Source of the DNA: Rufibacter glacialis
GTDB taxonomy: Bacteria; Bacteroidota; Bacteroidia; Cytophagales; Hymenobacteraceae
Assembly: GCF_008271745.1 (NCBI RefSeq)
Contig: NZ_VKKZ01000019.1
Coordinates: 62,001-126,000 of the forward strand
Reading direction: 5' to 3'
Length of the DNA: 64,000 bases
Shown: positions 52,610-61,361 of the stretch, piece by piece
Position numbering within the stretch: the first letter of the stretch is position 1
Layout: each line of letters begins with the position of its first letter
Translations under genes and position numbers: made by a program
The notes under the pieces: generated by a model
What the model was told of the DNA's origin: nothing
The model's database searches: none
What the model saw: only the letters and a program-made list of their open reading frames with translations

Positions 52610-54259
52610 TTATTCCTTGGTGATGGTGGCGTCCACGAACTGGAAGTGCTGGCCGTCAAACAGGCCCTTGTCGCTCAGTTTCAGGGCCGGAATCACTAAA
52701 AGGGCCATGAATGACAGGGTCATGAAGGGCGAGGTAAGGGGGCTGCCCAGGTCTTTGGCGGCTTTGTCCAGTTTGGCGTACTGCTCGGCTACCCAGTATC
52801 CGTCTTCCGGTGACATGATGCCGGCCACGGGCAAGGGCAGGACCTCTTCCCGGTCGCCGTCTACCGCGCAGATCCCGCCTTTGGCCTGGATGAGCAGGTT
52901 CACGGCCCGGCAGAGGCTCTCGTCGTCGCAGCCTACGGCAATGATGTTGTGCGAGTCATGGCCCACGCTGGAGGCAATGGCCCCACATTTCAATCCGAAG
53001 TTCTTGATGAAGGCCAGGGCCGGTTCTGCGTTCTGGTAGCGGTTCACTACCGTCATCTTCAGCACATCCTGGGCCACATCGCTCACAATAAAGCCGTCCT
53101 TGATTTTAGGGTCCAGCAGCAGCATACCGGTGATCAACTGCCCGTCATAAGGTTCAATCACCCGCAGTTTCACCGTGTCCTGGGCCGGTAGTTGAAACTG
53201 CGCCACGGTCTTGGGTTCCGCATGGAAGTTGTTGATAACTTCACTGGGGATGAAGGCGATCTTACTTTGCCCATGCTCTGCCACCAGCTGGCCGTTGATG
53301 TAGGTCTTGAGCACGTTGAAGTCCTCCAGATTGTCTACCACAATAAAATCCGCGGGGTCTTTTTCCTGGAGCAGACCTACTTCCAGTTTGTAGTGCTGCA
53401 CCGGGTTTACGCAGGCGGCTTGTAGCACGTGGAACAAGTTGTGGCCTTTGGCCAGGGCCCGCTTCACCAGTTCATTGATATGTCCCTCTACCAGGTTGTC
53501 AGGGTGCTTGTCATCAGAGCAGAACATGATGTGGCCGGGGTGCTGGGCCAGAAGTTCTATCAGGGCCTCGAAGTTCTTGGCGGCGCTACCTTCCCTGATC
53601 AGGATCTTCATGCCAGCGGCCAGTTTGTCGCGGGCCTCGTCGGCGGTGAAGCACTCGTGGTCGGTGGTCATGCCGGCGGCGGCGTAGGCCTGGGCCTCTT
53701 CGCCGCGCAGGCCGGGGGCGTGGCCGTCTATCTGCTTGTCAAACTTCTGGGCCAGGGTGATCTTCTGCAGTACCCCTTCATCGCCGTTGAGCACGCCGGG
53801 CCAGTTCATCATCTCAGCCAGGTACTTCACTTCGGGGCGCAGAAACAATTCTTCAATGTCCTCGGGGGTGATTTCGGCGCCCGCCGTCTCAAAAGGGGTG
53901 GCCGGTACGCAGGAAGGAGCCCCGAAGAAGAACTTGAAGGGTACTTTCTGGCCGTTGTCCAGCATATATTCCACGCCTTTCAGCCCCAGTACGTTGCCTA
54001 TCTCATGCGGGTCTGAGACGGTGGCCACGGTGCCGTGGGGCACAGCCAGGCGCGCGAACTCAGAAGGCACCAGCATAGAGCTCTCCACGTGCACGTGCGC
54101 GTCAATGAACCCCGGCAGCAGGTAATGCGTTTGGGGCACGGGCTCCCGCACAATGCGGGTTATCTGACCGTCCATGATCTCCAGGGTGCCCTGGTACACC
54201 TCTTGGTGCAGCACGTCAATGATGTTGCCACTCACTTTGTAGAATCTGGGTGTAGCCAT
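52610..54259 (-). CDS. ade: Adenine deaminase
   Basis: The 549-residue amidohydrolase converts adenine to hypoxanthine and ammonia. The metal-binding block is [49 protein letters not shown] and [12 protein letters not shown] complete the active site, and the C-terminal half has [20 protein letters not shown]. These are specific for the Ade/YerA-type adenine deaminase. Length is typical. It supports purine salvage and stands alone, divergent from the small lipoprotein and cmk. Confidence 0.94.
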   Translation of the reverse strand: MATPRFYKVSGNIIDVLHQEVYQGTLEIMDGQITRIVREPVPQTHYLLPGFIDAHVHVESSMLVPSEFARLAVPHGTVATVSDPHEIGNVLGLKGVEYMLDNGQKVPFKFFFGAPSCVPATPFETAGAEITPEDIEELFLRPEVKYLAEMMNWPGVLNGDEGVLQKITLAQKFDKQIDGHAPGLRGEEAQAYAAAGMTTDHECFTADEARDKLAAGMKILIREGSAAKNFEALIELLAQHPGHIMFCSDDKHPDNLVEGHINELVKRALAKGHNLFHVLQAACVNPVQHYKLEVGLLQEKDPADFIVVDNLEDFNVLKTYINGQLVAEHGQSKIAFIPSEVINNFHAEPKTVAQFQLPAQDTVKLRVIEPYDGQLITGMLLLDPKIKDGFIVSDVAQDVLKMTVVNRYQNAEPALAFIKNFGLKCGAIASSVGHDSHNIIAVGCDDESLCRAVNLLIQAKGGICAVDGDREEVLPLPVAGIMSPEDGYWVAEQYAKLDKAAKDLGSPLTSPFMTLSFMALLVIPALKLSDKGLFDGQHFQFVDATITKE

Positions 54260-54265
54260 GGTATG

Positions 54266-54302
54266 ATTTTGAGAAGTTTCCTGAAAAGTAAGCCCTAAAC
54301 CT
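54266..54302. repeat. Intergenic palindrome (family copy, decayed)
   Basis: GATTTTGAGAAGTTTCCTG then AAAAGTAAGCCCTAAACC, seven bases upstream of the ade start. Confidence 0.45.
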
Positions 54303-54344
54303 GCAGGTACGTAAAAACCCGTAGCGGTTCCGGCAGATTACGTT

Positions 54345-54352
54345 TATCTTTG
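54345..54352 (+). promoter_or_regulatory. -7 box upstream of the small lipoprotein and cmk
   Basis: TATCTTTG is a perfect TAnnTTTG match, 13 bases before the ATG at 54365. The predicted transcript has a very short leader. Confidence 0.55.
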
Positions 54353-54364
54353 CAGTCAAAGTTA

Positions 54365-54532
54365 ATGGTTTTGAGAAAGATTTTTTCCCTTGGGTTAGTG
54401 TGGTGCTTGCTGCTGGGGGCGGTTAGCCCTGCCTGTACGCGTAAGTCCACGTCCTTGAGCAAGAAGACCAAGAGTTTCCAGCGCCACCAGCGCTCGGGCA
54501 AGGGAATTCCCTGCCCTACCAAAGATTGCTAA
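54365..54532 (+). CDS. Small lipoprotein (55 residues), unknown function
   Basis: The ORF codes for a lipoprotein signal (MVLRKIFSLGLVWCLLLG, then SPAC), so the mature peptide is only about 28 residues. It is very basic (KSTSLSKKTKSFQRHQRSGK) and ends GIPCPTKDC with two Cys near the end. It starts 13 bases after a perfect -7 box and lies 24 bases before cmk. I recognise no family. The signal, promoter and position make it likely to be real. Confidence 0.6.
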   Translation: MVLRKIFSLGLVWCLLLGAVSPACTRKSTSLSKKTKSFQRHQRSGKGIPCPTKDC

Positions 54533-54556
54533 ATACAAATACCCTAAGGCACTGGT

Positions 54557-55252
54557 ATGAAGAAGATTGTAGTAGCCCTTGACGGGCACTCTTCCTGCGG
54601 AAAAAGCACCACCGCTAAGAAAGTGGCCCAAGAACTTGGCTACGCGTACATAGACACCGGCGCCATGTACCGGGCCGTTACCCTTTATTTCCTGGAGCAT
54701 TACGTAGACCTCACTAACCCTAAAAAGGTACAGGAGGCCTTGGCCAATATTGAAGTGTCATTTCACCGCAACCCCAAGAACGGCCGCAACGAGGTGTTCC
54801 TGAACGGCCTCAACGTAGAGGACGAGATCAGGAAAATGTACATCTCTGAGAAAGTGAGCGAAGTGAGCGTGCTGGCCCCCGTGCGGCATGCCATGGTGGC
54901 AGAGCAGAAGAAAATGGGCAAGCGCCGCGGCGTGGTCATGGACGGCCGCGACATCGGCACCGCCGTGTTCCCAGACGCTGAGGTGAAGGTGTTCATGACC
55001 GCTGAGGTGGAGATCAGAGCCAAGCGCCGCCAGGAGGAACTGCTGGCGAAAAAGCAGCTGGTACCATTTGATGACATTGTGGAGAACCTCAAGAAACGCG
55101 ATTTCATTGACTCTACCCGCGCTGAAAGCCCCCTGAAGAGGGCCGAGGATGCCCATTTGCTGGATACCTCGTACATTACCATAGATGAGCAGGTAGATTT
55201 CGTGCTGGACCTGGTGGCCTCTGCGCTGGCGCTGAAAGAACTAGCCGATTGA
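54557..55252 (+). CDS. cmk: Cytidylate kinase
   Basis: The 231-residue kinase phosphorylates CMP and dCMP. A P-loop GHSSCGKSTTAK occupies residues 10-21, followed by YIDTGAMYRAVTLY. The CMP-binding insert has RRGVVMDGRDIGTAVFPDAE, and RAESPLKRAEDA holds the lid Arg residues. Length is typical. Its start is 24 bases after the small lipoprotein, and ispH follows 84 bases later in the same direction. Confidence 0.96.
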   Translation: MKKIVVALDGHSSCGKSTTAKKVAQELGYAYIDTGAMYRAVTLYFLEHYVDLTNPKKVQEALANIEVSFHRNPKNGRNEVFLNGLNVEDEIRKMYISEKVSEVSVLAPVRHAMVAEQKKMGKRRGVVMDGRDIGTAVFPDAEVKVFMTAEVEIRAKRRQEELLAKKQLVPFDDIVENLKKRDFIDSTRAESPLKRAEDAHLLDTSYITIDEQVDFVLDLVASALALKELAD

Positions 55253-55336
55253 ACCCATTAGGGCAAAAACAGGCCAGAAACAGGAACGGTTTTTGATCTG
55301 TCTTACCGCATACCACTTGATACGTGTGTCTTTCAT

Positions 55337-56230
55337 ATGAACGTAACCATAGATAAGAATTCCGGCTACTGTTTTGGGGTAGAGTTCGCCATCCAGATGG
55401 CCGAAGATGAACTGGAAGAGGTTTCTGAACTGTACTGCCTGGGTGACATTGTGCACAACAGCATGGAAGTGCAGCGTTTGTATAACAAGGGCCTGCGCAT
55501 CATTGACCGCGAGCAGCTGGAACAGCTCCATGACTGCAAGGTGCTCATCAGGGCGCACGGCGAGCCGCCGGAAACCTACCAGACCGCCCTGCGCAACAAC
55601 CTGGAACTCATAGACGCCTCCTGCCCGGTGGTGCTCAAGCTGCAGAACCGGGTAAAGCATGCCTATGACTCCGTGAAAGCGCACAACGGCCAGATTGTGC
55701 TGTATGGCCAGCAAGGGCACGCCGAGGTGATTGGGCTGGCCGGCCAGACTGGCAACGAGGCCATTGTGATCACCACGGAGGAGGATCTGGACCAACTGGA
55801 CTATACCCGTCCCATCACCCTGTTCAGCCAGACCACCAAAAGCACCAAGGGCTTCTACCGCATGAAAGAGCTCATTGAGGAGCGGGTAGCGGCCGTGAAA
55901 GCCACCGGCCTGGAAGTGGTGGACCTGGACGCCAATGACAGCATCTGCCGCCAGGTTTCTAACCGCGAGCCGCAACTGGATAAATTCGCGCAGCACCATG
56001 ACGTGGTGGTGTTTGTGAGCGGCAAGAAAAGCTCTAACGGAAAGGCCTTGTACGCCGTGTGCCAACGGGTGAACCCGCAGAGCTACTTTGTGGAAAACGC
56101 CGAGGAATTGGACATGGACTGGTTCAAAGACGCGGCCTCAGTAGGGATCTGCGGCGCCACGTCTACGCCCATGTGGCTCATGCAACAGGTGGCAGACGCC
56201 ATTCAGGCGCAGCACCCGGTTACGGCGTAG
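55337..56230 (+). CDS. ispH: 4-hydroxy-3-methylbut-2-enyl diphosphate reductase
   Basis: The 297-residue iron-sulfur enzyme makes IPP and DMAPP in the last step of the non-mevalonate isoprenoid pathway. Cluster ligands are visible: GYCFGVE (Cys12), IDASCPVV (Cys96) and DSICRQVSNRE (Cys204). RAHGEPP and the SS.NG substrate-binding region near GKKSSNGKALY are also present. Length fits the family. The other pathway genes are not in the window. It follows cmk. Confidence 0.96.
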   Translation: MNVTIDKNSGYCFGVEFAIQMAEDELEEVSELYCLGDIVHNSMEVQRLYNKGLRIIDREQLEQLHDCKVLIRAHGEPPETYQTALRNNLELIDASCPVVLKLQNRVKHAYDSVKAHNGQIVLYGQQGHAEVIGLAGQTGNEAIVITTEEDLDQLDYTRPITLFSQTTKSTKGFYRMKELIEERVAAVKATGLEVVDLDANDSICRQVSNREPQLDKFAQHHDVVVFVSGKKSSNGKALYAVCQRVNPQSYFVENAEELDMDWFKDAASVGICGATSTPMWLMQQVADAIQAQHPVTA

Positions 56231-56265
56231 TTTCAGAACCAAAGTATTAGATTTTCAGTATATTT

Positions 56266-56289
56266 AAAAGCCCCGGTGACGGGGCTTTT
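56266..56289 (+). terminator. Terminator after ispH
   Basis: AAAAGCCCCG-GTGA-CGGGGCTTTT followed by TT. It lies 36 bases after the ispH stop and 18 bases before the next gene. Confidence 0.93.
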
Positions 56290-56306
56290 TTCCTATCTTC
56301 CTGTTC

Positions 56307-56849
56307 ATGAAAAAACTCTTACGCTATTTCCTCAACGGCTTTCTGATTGTGGCACCCATCTCGTTGACGGTGTACATCATTGTGGCCGTCATCAATTGGT
56401 TAGACGATCTTTTCTGGTTGAAATTCCCGGGCGTGGGGCTGCTGCTCATCGTCGCGCTGGTGACAATGGTTGGCTTTATCGGCTCCTCCTTCTTCGTGAA
56501 GCCTTTGTTGGTGGTCACCGAGCGTATCATGAGCCGCCTGCCGCTGGTCAACATGATCTACTCGTCCCTCAAAGACCTGTTTGACGCGTTTGTGGGCGAA
56601 AACAAGAAGTTCAACCAACCGGTACTGGTGAAAATGACCCAGTTCCAGGATACCTATAAACTGGGCTTTGTGACGCAGATGTCCATGGAGCCCCTGAACC
56701 TCCCAGACAAGGTGGCCGTCTATTTCCCGCACTCCTACAACTTCTCGGGTGAGTTGTTCCTGGTGGCCCGCGAGAACGTCACGTACCTGGAGATTCCCAG
56801 CAGCGAGGTCATGAAATTCGTGGTGTCAGGTGGGGTTTCCAAACTGTAA
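56307..56849 (+). CDS. DUF502 membrane protein
   Basis: The 180-residue protein has two N-terminal membrane segments (LNGFLIVAPISLTVYIIVAV; GVGLLLIVALVTMVGFIGSS) and a soluble C-terminal part with PLVNMIYSSLKDLFDAFVG. This is the DUF502 pattern. Function unknown; members occur widely in bacteria and plants. It begins just after the ispH terminator and has its own terminator. Confidence 0.92.
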   Translation: MKKLLRYFLNGFLIVAPISLTVYIIVAVINWLDDLFWLKFPGVGLLLIVALVTMVGFIGSSFFVKPLLVVTERIMSRLPLVNMIYSSLKDLFDAFVGENKKFNQPVLVKMTQFQDTYKLGFVTQMSMEPLNLPDKVAVYFPHSYNFSGELFLVARENVTYLEIPSSEVMKFVVSGGVSKL

Positions 56850-56883
56850 TTCTTTGTTCTAGACCTCGTTCTCTGGTGTTGGG

Positions 56884-56922
56884 CTGTTTTGGAGGTGATT
56901 TTAGCAAAACGCCCCCAAAGCA
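56884..56922. repeat. Intergenic ~38-bp imperfect palindrome (family copy)
   Basis: CTGTTTTGGAGGTGATTTTA then GCAAAACGCCCCCAAAGCAG, after the DUF502 gene. The remainder of this 333-base gap has a terminator at 56935 and no clear promoter. Confidence 0.5.
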
Positions 56923-56934
56923 GAGAACCCTGTC

Positions 56935-56978
56935 TGCCGTTTTGCCCCTGATTTCACTGAACCAGGGGCAAAACGGCA
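56935..56978 (+). terminator. Terminator after the DUF502 gene
   Basis: TGCCGTTTTGCCCCTG / CAGGGGCAAAACGGCA, a perfect 16-bp stem with a 12-base loop and a T-run. Confidence 0.92.
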
Positions 56979-57182
56979 TTTTTGTGTCTGCCGCAGGAGG
57001 AAGTCTGGTCCGCCGCTTCCCGCCATAATACAGGAATTCCCCTGGGCGAAGGCTGAAAACTCAGGGAGTTGTGATATATTTAACCACTCAACCTGAACTT
57101 GGGGCTGGCGCAGGGTGGTTTTCCAGCCAGGAACCTACTCTTCCCTCAGTGCCCAAGGGTGTCATCAAATCCATATCCCCGC

Positions 57183-59753
57183 ATGAAGTACCTTCTGTTT
57201 ACCTTCCTCAACATTTTCACGGTCTGTTCTTCCCACACGGCCCCCAAACAAACCACTACGTCCCAAACCCAGCGCGCTGAGCGATTAGAACCCAAAGAGC
57301 TCAGCCTCACCTGGGAGGTGCTGGAAGAGAAATACCAGGGCAAGAACCAAACCCTTTCAGTGCTTACTTTCAAAAACGAGGGCAAAAAGCCCTTGCCGGC
57401 CACGGGTTGGAGCCTGTACTTCCACAGCACGCCTTCGTTCAAAACCAAAGACTCTGATGCGCCCGTGAAGACTGAGCCCATCAACGGTGATCTGCTGCGC
57501 ATGGTGCCCACCGCCAGCTTCAAACCCCTCGCCTCCGGTGCCACCGTACGGGTGGAGTTTGTGGCGGCCGGCCAGATCCTGAATGAGTCACGCGCCCCCA
57601 AAGGCTTTTACCTGGTGTGGGACGATGACAAGACCAAAGGCCATGACTTGCCATCGGTAACCCTGGTGAAACCCGCCAAAGACCAGGTGGGCTGGATCAA
57701 GCCCCAGGACATCTTCGCCCAGAACCGTTCCATCAAAGACCTTCCGGCCCAGCAGCTGACCAAAGTGTTCCCTTCGCCAGCGCAGTACAAAGAAACCGGA
57801 CAGTCCTTCAATCTGACGGCGGCCGTACCGGTGATCGCAGATAACGCCTTCCAGCGGGAAGCGACTTTGCTGGCGGGCCACCTGGAAACCATTTTCGGGC
57901 AGAAACCGGCGGTACAGGCCCCGGGCGCGGCCGGAAAAGCCATTCGCCTGCAGAAAAAAGCAGGTTTGGGTCCTGAGGCCTATGAGCTGGAGGTGACTCC
58001 GCAGGGCATCGTGCTTTCGGCAGCCACCCCCACGGGCGCCTTTTATGCCACCCAATCTCTGAAAACCCTGTTGCCGCCTTCGGCCCTGGCCAAGAAACAG
58101 GCCTCTGTGGCCGTGCCGGGGGTGCAGGTAAAAGACGAGCCCCGGTTCGGGCACCGGGCCTTCATGATGGACGTGGCCCGGAACTTCCAGAAGAAAGAGC
58201 AGGTGCTCAAGGTGCTGGACCTGATGGCGCTCTACAAATTGAACGTGCTGCATTTCCACTTCAATGACGACGAGGGTTGGCGCCTGGAGATTCCGGGCTT
58301 GCCCGAGTTAACCCAGGTGGGCGGCCGCCGGGGACACACCCTGGACGAGAAGAACTTCATGCAACCTGCCCTGGGTTCCGGCCCAACGGTAGATGCCTCC
58401 AGCGGTTCCGGCTACTACACCAAGGCAGATTTCATTGAAATCCTGAAGTACGCGCGGGACCGGCACATCAAGGTGATCCCTGAGATTGAGACCCCAGGCC
58501 ACGCCCGGGCCGCGATCAAGGCCATGGATGCCCGGTATGAGCGGTTCATGAAAGAAGGCAAGAAGGCCGAAGCGGAACAATACCTGCTCCGGGACCTGAA
58601 TGACAAGTCGGTGTACCGGTCTGTGCAGTATTTCAATGACAATGTGATCAACGTGGCGCTGCCCTCTACCTACGCGTTCCTGGAGAAGGTAACGGATGAG
58701 CTGCTGGCCATGTACAAAGAGGCTGGTGCTCCCCTTCAGACCATCCATTACGGGGGAGACGAGGTGCCCAACGGGGTGTGGGAGAAATCGCCGGTGGTGC
58801 AGAACCTGCTGGCCAGCAACCCCTCGCTCAAGAACGTGGATGACCTGTGGTACTATTTCTTCGGGAAAATCGCGGCCATGGCCAAAGCCCGCAACCTGTA
58901 TGTTTCCGGTTGGGAAGAGGTGGGTTTGCGCAAGGTGCGCACCAACGGCAAACTCAGCTACGTGGCCAACCCCGATTTCGTGAAAGAGAACATGCACATG
59001 GATGTCTGGAACAACCAGGGCAGCAACATTGATCTGGCGTACCGCATGGCCAATGCCGGCTACAAGGTGGTGCTCACCAATGTCTCGCACCTGTACCTGG
59101 ATCTGGCTTACCAAAGATCATATGAAGAGAACGGGCTGTACTGGGGCGGTTTCCTGGACGTAGACAAGCCGTTCTATTTCATTCCGCTGGACTACATGCA
59201 AAGCATGCGGGTGAACGACGATAACCAGCCGCTGACCTCCTTGGCCGCTTTTGACGGGAAAGAACGGTTGAACCCCGCCGCCCGCGCCAACATTGTAGGG
59301 TTGCAGTCGCCGTTATGGAGTGAAACCGTGAAAACCCCGGAGCGCCTGGAGTACATGCTGCTGCCCAAGATATTGGGGCTGGCCGAGCGGGCCTGGGCGC
59401 CAGATCCGGCCTGGGCTACCAACCCTGCCTCCGCAGAAAGCAAGGCGGCCTATACCCAGGCCTGGTCATCCTTCGTGAATGTGCTGGGCAAGCGGGAACT
59501 GCCGCGCCTGAACTATTACTCCGGGGGCTTCAATTACCGGATCCCTACCGCCGGGGTGCTGGTGGAGAAAGGCCAGGTGCAAGCCAACGTGCAACTGCCC
59601 GGCATGACCATCCGCTATACCACAGACGGCACCAACCCCACCATGAAAAGCAAAGCCTATACCGGTCCCATCACCAAGAAAGGCATGATCTCGTTCGCCG
59701 TCTTTGATGCCGCCGGCCGCATGGGCAGGGTGACTACGGTAGAGAATAAATAG
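57183..59753 (+). CDS. GH20 beta-N-acetylhexosaminidase with CHB_HEX domains (lipoprotein)
   Basis: The ATG at 57183 starts a lipoprotein-like signal (MKYLLFTFLNIFTVC); a TTG at 57099 would add an unsuited extension. The 856-residue protein has a CHB_HEX chitobiase-type domain (about 40-180, ATGWSLYFHS), GH20b, and the GH20 barrel (HFHFNDDEGWRLEI; ETPGHARAA; IHYGGDEVPNG with Asp526 and Glu527). A C-terminal CHB_HEX_C or Fn3-like domain follows (TIRYTTDGTNPTM). It cleaves GlcNAc residues from chitooligosaccharides or glycans at the cell surface. It differs in architecture from the GH20 at 12953, so the two are not recent duplicates. Confidence 0.95.
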   Translation: MKYLLFTFLNIFTVCSSHTAPKQTTTSQTQRAERLEPKELSLTWEVLEEKYQGKNQTLSVLTFKNEGKKPLPATGWSLYFHSTPSFKTKDSDAPVKTEPINGDLLRMVPTASFKPLASGATVRVEFVAAGQILNESRAPKGFYLVWDDDKTKGHDLPSVTLVKPAKDQVGWIKPQDIFAQNRSIKDLPAQQLTKVFPSPAQYKETGQSFNLTAAVPVIADNAFQREATLLAGHLETIFGQKPAVQAPGAAGKAIRLQKKAGLGPEAYELEVTPQGIVLSAATPTGAFYATQSLKTLLPPSALAKKQASVAVPGVQVKDEPRFGHRAFMMDVARNFQKKEQVLKVLDLMALYKLNVLHFHFNDDEGWRLEIPGLPELTQVGGRRGHTLDEKNFMQPALGSGPTVDASSGSGYYTKADFIEILKYARDRHIKVIPEIETPGHARAAIKAMDARYERFMKEGKKAEAEQYLLRDLNDKSVYRSVQYFNDNVINVALPSTYAFLEKVTDELLAMYKEAGAPLQTIHYGGDEVPNGVWEKSPVVQNLLASNPSLKNVDDLWYYFFGKIAAMAKARNLYVSGWEEVGLRKVRTNGKLSYVANPDFVKENMHMDVWNNQGSNIDLAYRMANAGYKVVLTNVSHLYLDLAYQRSYEENGLYWGGFLDVDKPFYFIPLDYMQSMRVNDDNQPLTSLAAFDGKERLNPAARANIVGLQSPLWSETVKTPERLEYMLLPKILGLAERAWAPDPAWATNPASAESKAAYTQAWSSFVNVLGKRELPRLNYYSGGFNYRIPTAGVLVEKGQVQANVQLPGMTIRYTTDGTNPTMKSKAYTGPITKKGMISFAVFDAAGRMGRVTTVENK

Positions 59754-59791
59754 CCGTTTACAGCTGGTTTTCTAAAAAGAACCCTAAAAGC
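59753..59791. repeat. Intergenic palindrome (family copy) at the GH20 stop
   Basis: GCCGTTTACAGCTGGTTTTC then TAAAAAGAACCCTAAAAGC. It begins at the stop codon and runs into the 31-bp-arm hairpin. Confidence 0.55.
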
Positions 59792-59850
59792 AGAAAGCGT
59801 TTAAAGGCTGGATTCTAAGAATCCAGCCTTTAAACGCTTTCTGCTTTTAG
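59784..59850. terminator. Perfect hairpin with 31-bp arms (intact palindrome-family core)
   Basis: Arms 59784-59814 and 59820-59850 are exact complements around CTAAG. The inner part CGTTTAAAGGCTGGATTCT is the family consensus. It lies between the convergent GH20 gene and the small secreted coiled-coil gene, where it can terminate both. Confidence 0.85.
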
Positions 59851-60065
59851 AAAATAATATTTAGGTGCCCGGGTTGGCTCAACCGAAGAATGGATCAAGA
59901 CTTCTGGTTGGTCAGCCTGGCAAAAGCGGCTGGGGTTTCTCCTGCTCCGTGAGAGTGGCCTGAAGCTCCTTTGGCGGCCTCAACGGGATACCTGAAAGCT
60001 TTTATTTGGCAAAACCTCAGTCTAGGAAGACTCACCTGGTAAGACCGGAATTGGAGAGAGGCCGG
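59851..60065. other. Rest of the gap between the GH20 and small coiled-coil genes
   Basis: No gene, promoter or repeat recognised after the hairpin. Confidence 0.5.
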
Positions 60066-60437
60066 TTAATTGTTGCCCGACTTCTCCAATGCCTTTTCAG
60101 CTTTTTTGGCTTGTTTATCGGCGTTGATGCGGTTCCGTTGGGCCTTGCTTTCCATTCTGGAGGCCTGCTTGGCTTCTTTGGCTGCGTTAGAGGCGTCCTT
60201 CTCTATGCGGCTGGCTTCCTTTAAGTTGGCCTTTGCGGTTTTGGCGTCGGTTTGGGTGGATTTCTTTTTGCTGGCCAGGTCATTCATGCGCTTTTTGTCG
60301 CCCAGGGCTTTGTCTTTGACAGAGTCCTGCTCTAGTCTTTGTTCCCGTTCATTGATGGTGCTCTGCGCAAAAACCTGGGACGTGAAAAAGGTGAAGAGGC
60401 CCGTAAAGAAAGTGAATAGTAAAGTCTTGGTTTTCAT
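60066..60437 (-). CDS. Small secreted charged helical protein, unknown function
   Basis: The 123-residue protein has a clear signal peptide (MKTKTLLFTFFTGLFTFFTS, cleaved near FAQ). A Lys/Ala/Glu/Ser-rich helix then fills the rest (REQRLEQDSVKDK, KEASRIEKDASNAAKEAK). It looks like a single long helix or coiled coil, rich in Ala and Lys, with no Cys. The opposite-strand frame (60070-60441) is open too but lacks these features. I recognise no family. Confidence 0.7.
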   Translation of the reverse strand: MKTKTLLFTFFTGLFTFFTSQVFAQSTINEREQRLEQDSVKDKALGDKKRMNDLASKKKSTQTDAKTAKANLKEASRIEKDASNAAKEAKQASRMESKAQRNRINADKQAKKAEKALEKSGNN

Positions 60438-60868
60438 ATAATTACAAATGTTAATGTCTGGTTAGGTATACGTAGCTCGCGGCGAGACAACTGAACATAT
60501 TTATATATTAATTTTTATATAAAAATAAAGCCGCCAACCGGAGGTGGCCCTTGCGTGGTTTCCTCTCTTGTTTGACCAAAAGGCAGGTGAACGGAAAGAC
60601 CTCCTGAAGCCTGTGCCATGGGGCATAATTCAGAGCCATCAGCCAGGAAACGGCCACAGGCTATAGGAATTTGCCCGCGGAAAGTCTTCTAAAAAAGGCT
60701 TTCGCCACCAGGCGGGTTCAGGAGTTCTGGAGCTTTGCTGGGAAGGGTACGGGAGGCCGATGATATCTTTTACCGGTCAAGCAGGCAAAGGGAGGTGATA
60801 TAGAGGTAGCTGTGTAAAATAGTTGGGAAACAACAGGTTATACCTTTTACTTTGACGTATATTACTAC
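60438..60868. other. Gap before the 61-residue protein
   Basis: A 431-base gap with a very AT-rich stretch (about 60500-60531, TATTTATATATTAATTTTTA). The remainder is of average composition. I see no gene, repeat or strong hairpin. Confidence 0.5.
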
Positions 60869-61054
60869 ATGATGGAAAATTTGTATGCCCAAGGATCAGT
60901 TGTATTTGCCAAAGAAGCGCCTACCAAGAAATTAACTGTGCGGCGTTATGCCAAGCGAGTATACTACTGCATCGTTCAGGATAACCCTACGCAAAAGGAA
61001 TTAGTCTACTATGAACGGGAATTAACGGGTGGGGCCACTTCCCCGGCCGTGTAA
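60869..61054 (+). CDS. Small conserved-type protein, 60-61 residues
   Basis: It begins at ATG 60869 or 60872 (MENLYAQGSVVFAKEAPTKK). The short protein is beta-rich with basic and aromatic residues (LTVRRYAKRVYYCIVQD) and ends in the charged stretch QKELVYYEREL. I recall similar small proteins in other Bacteroidota but cannot name a family. It has its own terminator and stands alone. Confidence 0.65.
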   Translation: MMENLYAQGSVVFAKEAPTKKLTVRRYAKRVYYCIVQDNPTQKELVYYERELTGGATSPAV

Positions 61055-61361
61055 CCCTTGGTGAAGGAAGGGAAATGACTGCCTTCTGCCAGCCGAAGAC
61101 CTTCAGTGCCTGAGGTAAAGGTTTGTTTCTACAGCCAAGCCTTCCCCCAGCGACCGAAACTTCGCCCCACCAGCGGCCTCTTCTCTTTATATACCAGAAG
61201 CCCCGGCTCTCTTCCCCCAGGAAAGGAGACCGGGGCTTCTGGTTTTCCTCTTTCAAGAAAGCAGCGGCCTTCCTTTGCCCTCTCTTTATCTTCGCCTGGT
61301 GGAATACGTACTGTAGGAGCATTGTATTCCTGTTTTTGCCACTGAAAAAGCTTTCCTGCCT
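61055..61361. other. Gap between the small protein and the alpha/beta hydrolase
   Basis: It holds the terminator at 61194-61242. Otherwise it is Pro/Ser-codon-like, C- and T-rich sequence with no gene recognised. Confidence 0.45.
61194..61242 (+). terminator. Terminator hairpin, 13-bp stem
   Basis: CCAGAAGCCCCGG / CCGGGGCTTCTGG followed by TTTT, with a 23-base loop. It lies 140 bases after the small-protein stop. Confidence 0.75.

Noticed and set aside
52434-53039. Frame with a signal-like start (MNLWQKIIPLLYFLLLGSG) opposite ade
   Set aside because: Most of it runs antisense through the strongly supported adenine deaminase gene, and only the first 60 residues are in the gap. Probably chance.
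60070-60441. Plus-strand 123-residue frame opposite the small secreted protein
   Set aside because: The minus-strand frame has a proper signal peptide and a regular charged helix; the plus-strand frame is its low-complexity complement.
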